NCBI GenBank assembly: GCA_016748015.1
Contig: JAAOMT010000375.1
Location: 115,096 to 179,095 of the forward strand
Length of the DNA: 64,000 bases
Source: Geosiphon pyriformis
Lineage: Eukaryota > Glomeromycota > Glomeromycetes > Archaeosporales > Geosiphonaceae
Reading direction: 5' to 3'
Made by a program: the position numbers and the translations under genes. The notes beneath the pieces are model-generated. The model saw only the letters and a list, made by a program, of their open reading frames with translations, was not told the origin of the DNA and did not search any database. Positions 11,401 through 24,809 of this stretch are shown here, in pieces; the stretch's first letter is position 1, and every line of letters starts with the position of its first letter.

Positions 11401-14400
11401 CCAGTGAAAATTTTATATTTTCCTTACCAAAAATTCCCAAAACCGAAGAAACAAATAACATTGCTAACTCTGACTTTCTACGATTGCGTAAACGCAAAGC
11501 ATCTGCTAGCCTATCAGCGGATGAGGATGAAGAGGACCCTGATGAAAATGATTATGAGTTTAAAATTGCTCCCAATGATCAAGTGGAGGATGACGAAGCG
11601 TCTTTGGATGCTCAAGAGCGTGAAGAAAACCCTGATGAAGAAAAAGTGGAATTAAATGGGTTGAAAGATGAATCAAATTTGCCAATTGAAGATTTGATCA
11701 AACGATACTATGGGTACAAAATTGGAGATGAAATGGAAGAAGGGAATGAGGTTGATGATGAACTAATGATTGAAGAAAAGCATAGTCCAATAGAGTATCC
11801 CGTAATAGATGGTGAAGATATTCCGAACAGAGAACAGAATTGCTCTTCCAAAGATTTTTCTTATATCTCATCTGGTCTCAACCAAGTGTCTTCTATGGAA
11901 GTGGAGACAGAAAATTTAAATTTGGGATTAATGTCTCCACAAAACAATGGTGAGTTGAATATTGACGACCACGTTCAAATGGATGTTGAAGATCAATTGC
12001 AACGTTGCTATGATACTGATGAAACCGTTACCGCACAAGGGAGTGAAACAGATGTCGAAGAATATGCCACCCGCTTATTGGTGGAGGAGAGTTCAAGTCA
12101 ACGGGAAGCAAAATGGAAAAACCAGAGTGAAGAATCAAAAACCGTACAAGATCAAGAAAATTATAAGCTCCATCCCACCCTACGCCTTCGAATGAGCAAC
12201 GAACAAGACCAAGGATCATCGCGGAAAAATTATCTTAATGAACAAACCCTGAAGGAAAAACATGAGTCAGACTATGAAACTTCCGAAAAACAAGACGACG
12301 ATCAAACCAATGAAGGAACCAAAGAAAAAGGTGGCGAGGAAGAGATGGAAGATAATAAAAGTACAAACTCAGAAAAACACAGGAGTCCTGCCTTAGTCGC
12401 TGATCCACCAACAGGCACTACTCTTTCGACCGCTACTGTCAGAACTCAGATTCCTTCACTTCTTCGCGGTCAACTCCGAGAATATCAGCACGTTGGCCTT
12501 GATTGGCTTGCAAGCTTGTACAATCACGGACTTAATGGGATCCTTGCTGATGAAATGGGGTTAGGAAAGACTATACAAACTATTGCATTACTGGCTCACC
12601 TGGCTTGGGATAAAGGCGTTTGGGGTCCACATTTAATCGTCGTTCCCACAAGCGTTATTATTAATTGGGAAATGGAATTCAAAAAATGGTGTCCGGGATT
12701 TTCTATATTAACTTATTATGGAAGCCCAAGAGAAAGAAAGGAAAAGCGAATGGGTTGGTCAAAAGAACATAAATTCAATGTATGCATAACCTCATATCAG
12801 CTTGTGGTTCAGGATCAAAATGTGTTCAGAAAAAAGAGATGGCACTATCTTATCCTAGATGAGGCGCACAACATTAAAAATTTCCGTTCACAACGATGGC
12901 AAACTTTACTAAATTTTAACTCCACCCGAAGATTACTCCTTACTGGGACACCTTTACAGAATAATCTCATGGAACTATGGTCCTTGCTTTACTTTTTAAT
13001 GCCGCAAGGAGTATCACAAGCAATGCCGATTGGTTTCGCAAATCAAAAGGAATTTCAAGAATGGTTTTCCCATCCCGTTGATAAGATGATTGAAAATAAT
13101 GAACAGATGGATGATGAGACACGGGCTGCTGTATCCAAGCTGCACACTGTTCTTCGACCTTACCTCTTGCGTCGCTTAAAGGTCGATGTTGAAAAGCAAT
13201 TACCTGGGAAATACGAACATATAATATACTGTCGCCTTTCCAAGCGCCAAAGATTTCTGTATGACGACTTCATGTCACGGGCCAAAACAAAAGAAACTTT
13301 ACAATCAGGAAATTTTTTGAGTATCATCAATTGCTTAATGCAATTGCGCAAAGTATGCAATCATCCCGATTTGTTTGAGGTCAGGCCAATCCGAACATCA
13401 TTTGCAATGTCCAGATCAGCGATAGCCGATTATGAAATAAAAGAACTATTGATACGTAGAAATTTATTTCAAGAACGAGATGATGAAGTGAACATGGACT
13501 TTTTGAATCTTGTCCCAAGGCAATTTGAAGGCGTGCTAGATTGGTTGGTAGCCAACGAATGGGGACATATAAATCCAGAATATCATTTTTGGCATCAAAT
13601 AGATTGTCTTGGAATGGTTCAAAAAGGGGATTTGAAGAATGGGCTCACCTCTATCAATTACAAAAATGTCGCACTATTCAATCAAGCAATGAAACAACGC
13701 AACCGTTTATCACTGCGTCAATGCTGGGATCAAATGAGATATATTAATTCTTTTCGCCTTAAACGTCGACCAATCTACGGTACCGGTCTCATAAAGCTAT
13801 GTCGTGAATTGGGAACCACCATATGCGACAATTTCTTGGCAGATGCTCTTAATCCTAGAAAGTTTTGGCAACGAGTTGATTGCATGACAGATTTAGTCGT
13901 GACAAATGAAAAAAGATATGCTATGATGGAAGAAGTTATAAAACGGTACGCATTTGTCACCCCTGCAGTAGTTGCGAAAGATATCTCATCAATTGCTTTG
14001 GTTGGCATGCCTGAAGAATTGCGATGGATGATTCAGACACAAGTTCAAGATTTATATCATCCAATACGAGTCAAACTTCAAATAGCCTTTCCTGATAAAC
14101 GGCTATTGCAATTTGATTGTGGCAAATTGCAAAAACTTGATGAACTTTTACGTAGTCTTAAAACTGGTGGTCATCGAGCTCTCATATTCACACAGATGAC
14201 ACGTGTACTGGACATACTTGAAATCTTTCTGAACATTCATGGTCATCGTTACCTGCGACTTGATGGCGCGACTAAAATTGAACAGCGTCAATTATTAACG
14301 GAACGGTTTAATCATGATCCCAAAATTTTGGTTTTCATACTTTCCACAAGATCTGGTGGTCTAGGCATTAATCTCACTGGGGCGGACACGGTAATATTTT

Positions 14401-15088
14401 ATGACTCTGATTGGAACCCGTGTATGGACCGACAATGTCAAGATAGGTACGGATAACGAGAAAGGTTTCAATTCTAGTCGAATTTAATTCTGAAATTTAA
14501 TATTATCAATTCAGATGTCATCGGATTGGGCAAACACGCGACGTTCACATTTACCGCTTTGTTAGTGAATACTCGATCGAGGAAAACATGCTGCGCAAAG
14601 CAAACCAAAAAAGGATGCTTGACGATCTCGTAATCACAGAAGGAGAATTTACTACAGATTATTTTCACAAATTGGATTGGCGTGATCTTTTAAATGACAT
14701 AGCCCCTGATAGAGCCAAGAAAGTTCATGAAGAACCCATATCCGGTATGGAGCTGGAACATTGTCTCGCCCAAGTTGAAGATGATCCTGATGTAAATGCT
14801 GCTCGAATGGCGAGAACCGAAATGGATCTTGACCTTACAGAATTTGCCGAACCAACTTCACCTGTCGAGGAAAATTCGAGTGCACCGCCATCTTCACTTA
14901 CTCGCCGAGTAAGTGATCTTTCATCGATAAATTCGCCCCCCGAAGTAATGGATGATACAAAGTTTGATCATGTTGATAATTATATGCTTCGTTTGATGGA
15001 ACGCGAAATGGGAGTGTATGTAGGTTTTGGTGGATTACCTATTCCTAATAATATTGACGAAGAGAATTCTTTTTTGGGAAATGAATGA
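8402..15088 (+). CDS. SWR1: SWR1/SRCAP-type Snf2 ATPase of the H2A.Z-depositing complex
   Basis: Catalytic subunit of the nuclear SWR1 complex, which uses ATP to exchange H2A for H2A.Z in nucleosomes. Exons inferred by reading are 8402-9784, 9985-10689, 10875-14446 and 14515-15088, giving 2,077 residues. All introns are GT-AG and restore the frame. Two AT-hooks (KGPGRPRK near residue 143, RGPGRPRK near 305) flank an Asn/His-rich tract. An HSA domain spans about 614-735. ATPase lobe 1 starts near 1225, with DEMGLGKT at about 1254 and DEAH at about 1358, then LLTGTPLQNN. A long insert separates it from lobe 2 (about 1794-1900), with STRSGGLGINL and a motif VI (CHRIGQTRDV) rebuilt across intron 3. 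Acidic stretches lie between HSA and lobe 1. The split ATPase and the GPHLIVVPTSVIINWEMEFKK block favour SWR1 over INO80. Start chosen because an in-frame TAA lies at 8396. No disabling change is seen. Confidence 0.93.
9037..9155 (+). repeat. Asn/His homopolymer-coding tract in SWR1 exon 1
   Basis: Runs of AAC, then AAT, then CAT codons encode about 30 Asn, a few Asp/Tyr, then seven His before a Thr-His. The AAT and CAT parts are pure trinucleotide repeats, so length variation between strains is likely. Confidence 0.85.
9785..9984 (+). other. SWR1: SWR1 intron 1 (200 bp)
   Basis: Donor GTAAGA follows an AAG codon in phase 0, and acceptor TCAG precedes TAT. Without splicing the frame runs into a stop at 9848-9850. 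With splicing it joins VK to YLESHNLW, matching the N-terminal SWR1 layout in which a short DLW-like motif precedes the HSA region. Confidence 0.8.
10690..10874 (+). other. SWR1: SWR1 intron 2 (185 bp)
   Basis: Donor GTAAGC is followed by a T-rich run, and the acceptor is TTGCCAG. Phase is 0. Splicing joins KWKTVES to IILAKQKE, giving an ungapped match to the end of the HSA domain as I recall it from SRCAP. A competing acceptor at 10803 would lead to an early stop. Confidence 0.8.
14447..14514 (+). other. SWR1: SWR1 intron 3 (68 bp)
   Basis: The donor is the weaker GTACGG, and the acceptor is ATTCAG. The intron splits an Arg codon (AG|A) inside helicase motif VI. Splicing yields the invariant CHRIGQ motif, while read-through hits a stop within three codons. 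Confidence 0.88.
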
Positions 15089-16494
15089 TAAAAAACGGGT
15101 GTTTACCTGCAAAATATACAATTGATATCAGCAAAATTTATGACTGCTAAAAATTATTGCGATAATTATCCTGTAATATAGCGTTAGAATATGCTTATGA
15201 TTGAATGACCGATCATCACAGAAAATCCCTCAATCAAAATCTACGCTGCTAAGCCTTTGTCCATGATCAGCAGTAAAGACCACAATTTATTGGTCAATCG
15301 TCAATTATGATTTTAGGCATTAACTACTAGTTATTTCCATTAAAGCGAAAAGATGTAGATCTACGATAATTGTTTTGGTCGTAAATAATAATTTGAAAAA
15401 CGATCATACTTTTTAGAAATAGTAGGAATTGCTAAAGCCTATAATATTACCTAGACATTGACACTTTAAAAATTTTCAATAAATCCAAAAGCGAAAATAT
15501 TTAACAAAGGATCAACTTTTACAAAAAGATTGGCCAAAATTTAAAAATAATTATTTAGAACAATCGTATTTATAAGAAATATATTTTCGTAGAGATTAAA
15601 TAAAGCTTCAAGATCAGTTTAAATCTGATTTTTTTGCTTTATTAAATTTTCGTAAACTTTTCAGTGGATTTTATAATTAATAAATAGCGAACACAACAAA
15701 TATTTTCATAGCTTTCTTTCAAATATGCAAGAAGATTAAAGCTTTTCTAATTGGCTTATAATAATAAAATGGACTTTTGGGTTGAGTGAATCTCCAAATC
15801 ATGAGAGATGGCTTTGAGGTTGAAACTTGTTTAGAATGTTGATTAGTATTATTAGTTTTGGTGGTTTAAATTTGAAATATTTTCTAAGTTTTTTGATGTA
15901 ATATCAAACTTTATTTTTTGTTTTAATAAATATTGATTGCATCTCAAAATTTTTTGCTTGCTAAGTTACTTTTTCTTATTATGCTTAAATTGCTAAGTCT
16001 TCTATGGTTTTTGAATTAGTTTTTCTTGCATTTTATAATATTCTTAATAGATTTTTTGATAAAATTAAACCCAGTTTTGGTAAAGTTGTTGTTGACCTAA
16101 AATTTGTTGATTTGTAATAATATATTATTGTTTATTATAAAAATTTGGTTTTAAATTACTGGTTAATTTTTGTAAAAAAAACAGTATTAATATTTTTTTT
16201 AAATTAAAATCCAATTTTACAATTAAATTAATCTATTTTTTTAATTGTATAATTTATAAAATTAACAATATAAAGTGTTTTTTTAATTATTGTTAAAAAT
16301 ATGTAATTATAATTTTTAAATTTTAATATTACAGTTGTCAAAATTAATATTTTAAGAAAAACTAAATTTAATAATTGTTAATATTATTACAAATATTATA
16401 TATATATATTTATTTATATTATTTATAAACATATTACATTTATAAAATCAGTTAAATAAAAAAAGATATAAAATAAAACCAATTTTAAATATAT
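15089..16494. other. Intergenic region downstream of SWR1
   Basis: No gene recognised. Positions 15089-15800 have host-like composition and probably contain the SWR1 3' UTR. AT content rises steadily towards 16494, where the tail of the next LINE fragment begins. Confidence 0.5.
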
Positions 16495-18490
16495 TTAATT
16501 ATTTTTATTTTTATTTTTTAATAAGTGAGATCTAAACACTGTTTAGTATCATATAATTGATCTAAACTAAGTGTAAATTATGTATTTTCTACACATGACC
16601 AGCCACTTAAGCCAATTAGGACAATACTAGATTCTTATATAAACTAAAACTGGGTCTCCAATACCTGAAAAAAATAAACAAGAATAACAAAAACTAAAAC
16701 CAATACCAAAAGCCTCAGCAATATCTAGCAATTTAATTACACTAGCAAAAAGCATTAAAAACAGCCCAAAAACTAAAACCAAAACCAAACTATTAACTGG
16801 TATCAGCCCATTTTTTTCTATAAAAGCACAATGTTTAGCATGCACCAACCAAACTTTATCTTTAAAAGCAAGACAAAAGTCATGTACAAAGTTTACCACC
16901 TTTCGAACTGCAATTTTAGAACCCCTAAAGACAGAAGTAGCTTTTTGAAGCCAAGTTTTGAATATAAATCTTTTGTAAAGAGCCATGCATACTGCTACAT
17001 TTATTACACAAAAGAATAATAATTGAGATACACAAGAAGAAAAGAGAGAAAAACTAAAAAGCGCACTCCAAACAGTCACATAAGCATCCAACAATCAATG
17101 GCAAACAGAATTATCAACTACATAAGAAAAAGCATGGTCCAAAACCTCAACATCACCACAATACAAACACAATACACTGGAATAACACCTGTCATATAGG
17201 CACTTCTAAACAGTAACAGACAACCAATAATACAAAGCTTTTATAAAATATGTATAGGCACCAGCAGTAAACTTACTAGTAAAACCAGTAGTTATATACA
17301 AGTTAAAATGCTATACCAAAAATAAGCCAAGCCAATCAATGTTTGAAAGCAAATTAACACCTAAAACTTTAGAACCAGAACCAACTTCTTAGCATGCATA
17401 ATGAACAGCCTGAAAGATCTCATAAACAAAATATCTAGAACTACCAAAAATAACACTACTCTTAGCCATAATAAAACATTCACTCACCCAGGGAAGAGAG
17501 GAAAAAGGTACCAATGAAAAAGAGAAGCAGTATCAGCACATTCATTACCTAATATTTCTAAATAATTTTTTATCTTATGCCAGCTAACATTCAAATTCTT
17601 CTTTCTAATAACATTTACAATATGCTGACATTCAATCTAACATTAATTCCAAAAATCTAGACACACCAGATCTAATTCCAACTTACATGCATCCAAGGCA
17701 GCCTAACTGTCTGTAAAAAAGCAAACTAAGCTTAAAAAAAGAACACAGTCAAAAGCCAAAGCAATTGCCTGCATTTCTGCCAAAATTAATAACATCAGAC
17801 CAGACACTTTGACTCTCAAACTCAAGCCAATATCTTTAAAAAAAACTGCTGCACCAGTTTTCATGTTAGTACTTCCCAAGTTCTTTAAAGATTCATTTAT
17901 ATAAACAAAAAAACTGTCAGCTATAACATTCAACAAATGATCTCAAACAAGCCCAAACTCATGAAATTCCAAAACATTTAATGGATCAAAAGCATTTGAA
18001 AGAGAAAAATAGACAGAAGAAGAAGCCACACCATTCAGGAAATCTACAGAAAGCTTAAATCAGATAAGAACTAAGCCAAGTGAGTCCAATTTTTTCCAAC
18101 ATTTGAAAGTCTTCCAATTAAAAACAGTACCATTATAATTGCAAAGCTGCTTCACAAAAGCAATGCCATATTGCCAAAGTAAAGGAGAGAATCCAAAGAA
18201 ATTAGATTTGTCGAACATCTCAAATATGAGAATACCACTTTGAAAATAGAAAGTATTGCTTATTAGACCACCTAGAAACAAATTGTATTCATAAAAAATG
18301 CAAACCATACTAGCCAAAAAGTTATTAAATAGACTAATCTTGATGTAAGCTAGAGAACTCAAAAGATACACCAGACACCAACACAGAACTTACAAGTCAT
18401 AAAACTTGTGTAAAAACAAATAACTCAATATTCTTTTAGAGTTTGCAAAACACATAACAGAAGTCAACTTGTTCTTAGTCTATTTTAATT
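16495..18490 (-). mobile_element. LINE family 1, 5'-truncated and strongly decayed 3' fragment
   Basis: Colinear with positions about 510-2530 of the first LINE on the same strand. The C-terminal domain lies at 17094-16627, the RNase H start at 17936-17703 (VYINESLKNLG, with DGS worn to NES, then LAEMQAIALA), and the upstream linker at 18371-18060. A T-rich tail on the plus strand at about 16500-16523 marks the 3' end. Compared with the first copy most differences are C-to-T or G-to-A, and stops are frequent. Homology stops near 18490. Confidence 0.8.
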
Positions 18491-19390
18491 TTATTGTCAA
18501 AATAATTAATAAATTAATATTATATAAATTATTACAATTATTGTTGTTTATTATATTTAAATTAATACTATATATTTAATTTTATTTTTTATTTTTTGCT
18601 TTAATTTTTATTATTAGTATTTATATTTTAATAATAACTATTTTAATATATTGTTTTTTAATATATAAGTTTAATTATTACTTAATATAATATATTAAAA
18701 CTTAAATTAGATATAAATTTTACATATAATTAAAAAAAAACTTAATTTAAATTATAATATATTAATTATAAAAAATTTATTCTAAAAAAATATTTTATGT
18801 ATATATATTAATAAAATATTAATAAATTATTTTACTTAATTATTTAGTAATATTATTTTTAATATTAAAAAACTAAAACTTACAAAAATTTATTATATTA
18901 TTAAAAATTTTATTAACTATAAAAATTCATATTTTTATATTTAATCATTAACTTACTAATTTTTTTATGCAATTTATTTAACTTATTATGAATTTTTTTT
19001 CTAATTATAATATAATTTTGCAATTTAATATACAAAACAAAAAGAGTATTTAATAATTTAGTAATTAAAATAACTAAAATGTTAATAAAGTTAACAATAA
19101 ATTTAACTAAAAAACCAAAACAATTAATTAAAATTATAAAAAAGCCAAATAAAAATTAATCATAAAATTAACAATAATAATAATAATAACAGCCAAAAAA
19201 ACAACAAAAAAAACCAAAAAAGCAAAAATTTTAACATAAAACTTGATATTATTATTTATAAAATAATTAAAAAATAATTAATAAGTTAAAATTATTTTTT
19301 TATTAATTATTACATATATTAGTTACTAATTTTATATAAAAAATAAAACTTTTTTCTTTTTATGTTTTAAATTTTCTAAAAGTATTATAT
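18491..19390. other. Extremely AT-rich spacer
   Basis: No open frame of note and no recognisable element. The composition (almost no C or G) matches the neighbouring decayed retrotransposon H, so this may be transposon DNA mutated past recognition. Confidence 0.5.
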
Positions 19391-20052
19391 TATTATAATT
19401 AAAATCTATAGTTTTTATTAATTATTACATGTATTAATTATTAATCTGATTATTGATTTAATTATTAATCTAATTAATAACTTAATTATTGATCTAATTG
19501 CTAATCTAATTGTTAACTACTTTCAATAGCTATATAAGCAATAAATATTTCAGCTGTAAAAAAATATGATTAAAGTAATAAAATAAAATTTACTATTAAT
19601 TACTTTTTTTTATATTGCTTATTTTTTTTTATCTTCAAATATCTGAATATTTTGAGATAAAAAATTACTTGTTGGTATTCATATATCTTATTATTTTTTC
19701 TTGATTTGTATTGTTAAAATTAACTTAAGAAGTAATTGTTTGCTTTGTAATTTATTGAATAAAAAAAATAATTGAAAAACACAATAATATTTATTATTAA
19801 TTTTAAAAATTATTAAATAAAGCATAAAATAATAGCAGCAATATTATTTTATTAATAATTATAAACTATTTTTTTGCTTTCAAATTTCCAAAAAAGATTT
19901 ACAACTGTAATTTTTATAAGACTAATTATTTTTATTAAATTTTTATTCATTTAATTTGCTTTTTTATTATAATTCTCTCTTTAATTATTTCTATTACCTT
20001 ACAATATTGTTTTTTTTTGCTATTTATTAACATATTATTTTAACTTATAACA
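19391..20052 (+). repeat. 5' LTR of gypsy copy H
   Basis: Begins TATTATAATTAAAAT, the AT-shifted form of TGTTATGGTTGAAAC, and ends TATAACA. It contains the worn 12-bp repeat block and a TATATAAG box. The primer-binding site that follows has changed from TGGTGCTCCCTG to TAGTGCTTTTTA. Confidence 0.8.
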
Positions 20053-23000
20053 TAAAAGTAGTGCTTTTTATAAGATTGTCAAAATTTACTTATTTTCTAT
20101 TATATAAATAATTACTTATATCTGCCATAATAATCAAAAAAATACTTTATAGTATATAACAGAAATAACTTAAATTTTATTAAACTTAATTCTTTGTCCT
20201 CTTGTTTGATTTGTATTTCAACAGAAAAACAATTTAGCAGACAATTTCAAGACTTTTGGAACTGGTTTCTGAACAAACATTTAGTTAAAACCTATATAAC
20301 ATACATAATTTATCTTATTGATTAAGCTTACTTTAAAGATTTTTTTAAAAAAAGAAACAATAACATTAATCAATTCTTATATTCTATAATTTTTGAACAA
20401 CAGCCTTCTAATTTCTGAATTATTAAATTTACATTTGGATTGTTGCCTATTAGTTAGTTAAAACTTTTTTTGAAACAAAAGAAAAAAGCTATCAAACTGT
20501 TTTTGTTTTTTAATTTTTTTTAAGTAAATTATATTATTCTATATAAACAGTTACTTCTGATTCAATAACTGTTAATTTTATATAAACAAACATTTTGGCT
20601 GCTTTCCAAGACATACAAACTATTTTAAAACAAAGAAACAACACTTTATTACTATTATTTAAAAATAATGTTTATGACTTAATTGAATAATTAAACAATT
20701 TTAAAAAAGCAGTTACTACTAATTAATATAATATTAAATACAAATTTTAAATCATTAGTGACTATTTTTAAAACTTTTTTGCTATTTGGTTTTTACAAAA
20801 AACTAATGTTGATGCTTATCAAAAAATTATTAGATAGATATCAATAAATATTAAAAAAAAATATTTTTTTTATTATTTAGTTTAAAAACAAATTCAAAAC
20901 ATTTATTTTAATTTCCAAATAGTATATAAAATTAAAAAATAACTTAAGATCTTAATAAAGTTGTAACCAAATATACCAAAGCAATCAAAAAACTTATTAA
21001 ATAAATAAACTTTAAAAAAAACTAAACAAAAGAACAAAATATTTATTCTTTTACAAAAAAATTGAAAACTGACTTATTTTATGTTCTTTGGCTTTTTTTG
21101 GTTTTAAAAAATAATTTTACAATAAATATAATCATTAAACTAGTACAAAAAATTGAAAACAACCAAAAAATGTATTTAAGATTCATATTTTTAATTTTTG
21201 TTTTTGCTTTTATTTTGGTTCTTGCTTTTCAAATAGCAGTTATTTTTTTTGCTGCCCAAATTCAAAATTCTAATGAATAATTAATAGATAAACTTATAAT
21301 CAATTTTGTCTAATTATTAAAACCATTAGTTCAAGCAGTTAAAAAAACTTAACAATTCCAAAGACCCAAATTTAAATCCTGTTTTAATTAGTTTTAGCAG
21401 TTTTTTATTAAAGACAGCAAAATTATGACCTATTTATATACTATTATTGTAAATTAACTAAACATTTTTTAAAAAATTGCAATAATTTTCTATTGTTTTC
21501 TCTAGCTTTTAAAAACAATAATATTCAAAACAATAGTATTATTAACAATAATGTCCTAATTAAAGATATAATTAAGCCAACATTAATTTTTTTAAAAAGA
21601 ATCTTTTATATTAAAACCACTGTTTATTAATCTTTAAATTGTATCTTTAAAAGATAAGAATACAAGCCAACTAGAAAAAAATTTCTTTTATACTTTTAAC
21701 TTAATTAATGATAATTATAAAATAAATAAACTGGCTATTAACACTTTTAACTTAACAAAAAAAAAGAAAGCCAAATTGATTTTGTTTTAAACTTTTACAA
21801 AGTCTTAATTTCTACTATTAATAATAATAAACCACTAAAAACTAAAGTCTTTAAGAATTTTTTAAAACTAAAACTTTCAAAAATTATACAAAAATCTAGA
21901 CCCTATTTTTTTGTCAAAAATCTCATAAAAACTCTAGTACATATTACTTTTGGCCAATTAATAACTTATCTACAATTTAGAAAAAATTTTCACAAATTTT
22001 TAATTCCAAAAAAAACACCAAAGACAATAAGCATTTTTGTTAAGCTGAACTTGCTAACAATAGCAATAATACTTCTTTAATTTGAAAAGTCTAAGTGACT
22101 GATTACTTTATTAATCTGATTTTAAACAGTAAATCATCTGTTAATATTATTGCCAAATACTTTTTGGAAGCAATTAACAGAAAAATTAATAATCTATCAA
22201 TTTAGTTTATGACTAATATATATGATAATAATAAAAAAATTTTGGGTATAGCCAAAGCTGTTTCTGTTTATATCAATAATATTAGCATTAAAACTAATAT
22301 AAAAGTTTCTAAAACAAAAGAATATATTATAATTGTTGACAATAAATAACTCAAAAAAGCAAAAACTCTGTTTGATTATGAACTTTGTAAACTAATTATT
22401 AAATATAGTAAAAAGCCTATTGTGATTAAGTATCATTATTAAACAACTTTCTTAGTATCTAAACAAAACTAAAAAAAAAAACAATTAGATAAATCAAATA
22501 ATAAAAAGAATAATAATAAAAAAAACAAAAAAAAACAAAAAAAACTGCTAAACTTGCTTATATTATTTTCATTAGCAATAACAAGCTATTAAATAATATT
22601 AAAACTAACAAAGAAAAAATTATTGTAAATAGCAAGCTAATTTGTTGGCCTTATTATGATATTTTTAGAAAAACTTTTGATAAAAAACTTAACAAAAAAG
22701 CTAAATATAGTTATTAGTAGTATGATTTTTGTGCTTAATATTAATATAATAAATTATTGTATTTTTTAGTAATAAATACTTGTTTTGTTTAATTTATTAC
22801 AAAGATTAGAAACCAATCAGCTTAATACTCCAAGAAAAAATAAAAGAAGTACAAAAATCTTTTGAAAATAAATTAATAAAAATACAGTTATTGATAATAA
22901 AACAAAAAAAACCTTTTCTAAAAAAAAAAAAAAATATTAAAAATTTGTTTATTAAAAACCATCTAATTATCTCAAAAAAAAGCAATACTTTTAAACATAT

Positions 23001-23570
23001 TTATATAATACAACATATTATTATTATTAAAGAAACTTATTCTATCTACTTAAAATTTTATCAATCTAATTGTTACAATATTATGTTTATTAAAAAAAAT
23101 AAACCAAATAAAAAATCTTAATTTTATACAAAAAATTAAGAGCAAATAGGTCTTTTTAGTTGTAATAGTATTCAAAAAAAGTAAAACTCTATACTTTTGT
23201 GTTGATTACTGCTAATTAAATACTATTATTAAAAGAAACATATATCTATTTTTCAAAATTAATATAATATTAAATCAATTTAATAGTGCCGTTTTTTTTC
23301 AATTATTAATTTAACTATTGAATTCTAGCAAATAAAAATAGATTCAAAAAGCAAAAAAAACTGCTTTTATTATCAAATATAACATTTATAAATTTACAAT
23401 CATGCTTTTTGGTCTTACCAATATTTCTTTTACTTTTTAATATTTAATAAACAAAATATTTAAATCAATCAAAAAAACTTTGTTTTAATTTATTTAAATA
23501 ACATAATAGTATACTTAAAAATTTGGAATAAATATCTTAAACATTATTACTAAATATTTTTGGTCTCTTT
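19391..23570 (+). mobile_element. Ty3/gypsy copy H, heavily C-to-T/G-to-A decayed, 3' truncated
   Basis: The order is the same as in element A: LTR, primer-binding site, gag, protease, Cys-rich linker, start of RT. Gag traces include KQFSRQFQDFWNWFLNKH near 20225-20280; protease traces occur near 22080-22190; linker traces near 22640-22850; RT traces run to about 23570, where YLDD reads YLNN. Nearly every position that is C or G in copies A-D can be found as T or A here. Gln and Trp codons have become stops, and no usable gene remains. RNase H, integrase and the 3' LTR are missing. Confidence 0.85.
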
Positions 23571-24257
23571 TCTAGACTGTTGTTAATATTAGTTTATTGT
23601 TTAATTTATGTTTATTAAAAGCTAGTAAATTTCTAATAACTGAATTTATTTTCAAATTATTTCTTATAATTTAAACTGCTGATAAGCTATTCTCAAATTT
23701 GTGTGTCTACTTTTATTCCTGGGTCTTTTATCAGTGCTATATTTTAACGTTAGTACTCTGTACATTAATCTTTTTAAATCAAATAGTAAATCAACAACAA
23801 AAAAATAAAAAAATAAAAAGAAAATAAAGAAAAAAAATAAAAAAATAAGCCAAGACAAGAAAAGTTAGTATCTTATCAATAGCTGTAATCAAGAGCTATT
23901 GTTTTAGTGTGATTAAGTATTGAATACTATCAATATGTAGTGTTAATAGTAAAGAGAGTAATTTGGATGTTTAAATAGTTATTTTATTAATATTAATGAT
24001 TTTATTCTGTCAAATCTTGGTAGTGATTCTGTTTTTAATGCTCTTATTATATATACATAATTTGGATTTTATGAGATCACTTATATTTCTGAGCAATGCA
24101 TTATGATTTTTTGAGCAATTCTCACATTGCTGAACAATGTGTCCTAATTTTCTAATATTGCTCCATATTGCTAAGCAATATACTTACATGTTAACTACTA
24201 TTCTTCTATTGGTCTATTTGTTTTTCTTACTATTTTTTTGTATGTTTTTTTCTATAA
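23571..24257. other. Unassigned AT-rich stretch with small hairpins
   Basis: No coding potential seen. It contains an A-rich run (about 23797-23860) and a cluster of short inverted repeats with TTGCT/AGCAA cores at about 24092-24181. It lies between gypsy copies H and G and belongs to neither by eye. Confidence 0.45.
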
Positions 24258-24809
24258 GTAACAATATTCTTACCAAACTGGACTTGCTAACAATAGCAAT
24301 CTCACTTTTTTAATTTGCAAAGCATAAGTGACTAGTTACTTTATTGATTTGATTCTAGATAGTAAATTATCTGTTGGTGTTATTGCCAAACATTTTTTTA
24401 AAACAATTGGTTAAAAAATTAATGAACTTTCAATTAAACTTATGACCAATATATATAATAACAAAAAAAAAGAGCTTAATATAGCCAAAGCTGTTTTTGT
24501 TCACATTAATAACATCAGCATTGAAACTAACATAAAGATTTCTGAAGCTAAAGAATATACTATTATTATTGACAATGAATGGCTTAAGAAAACAAAAGTT
24601 TTACTTAATTATGAACTCTGTAAGCTAGTTATTAGATGTAGTAAAAAGCTTATTATAGTTAAGTATTATTATTAGACAACTCTTTTAGTGCCTAAGCAAG
24701 ATTCAGAAAAAAAATAATCAGATAAATCAAATAATAAAGAAAATAATAAAAAAAATAATAAAAAAAAACAAAAAAAAACTGCTAAACTTGCTTGCACTAT
24801 CTTTACCAG

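Noticed and set aside
18491-24257. Extreme AT content as organellar DNA
   Set aside because: The stretch contains recognisable nuclear gypsy and LTR remnants in order, and no mitochondrial gene.
24442-24675. 77-codon frame as an independent gene
   Set aside because: It is the protease-to-linker part of gypsy copy G, matching 29270-29500 of element A.
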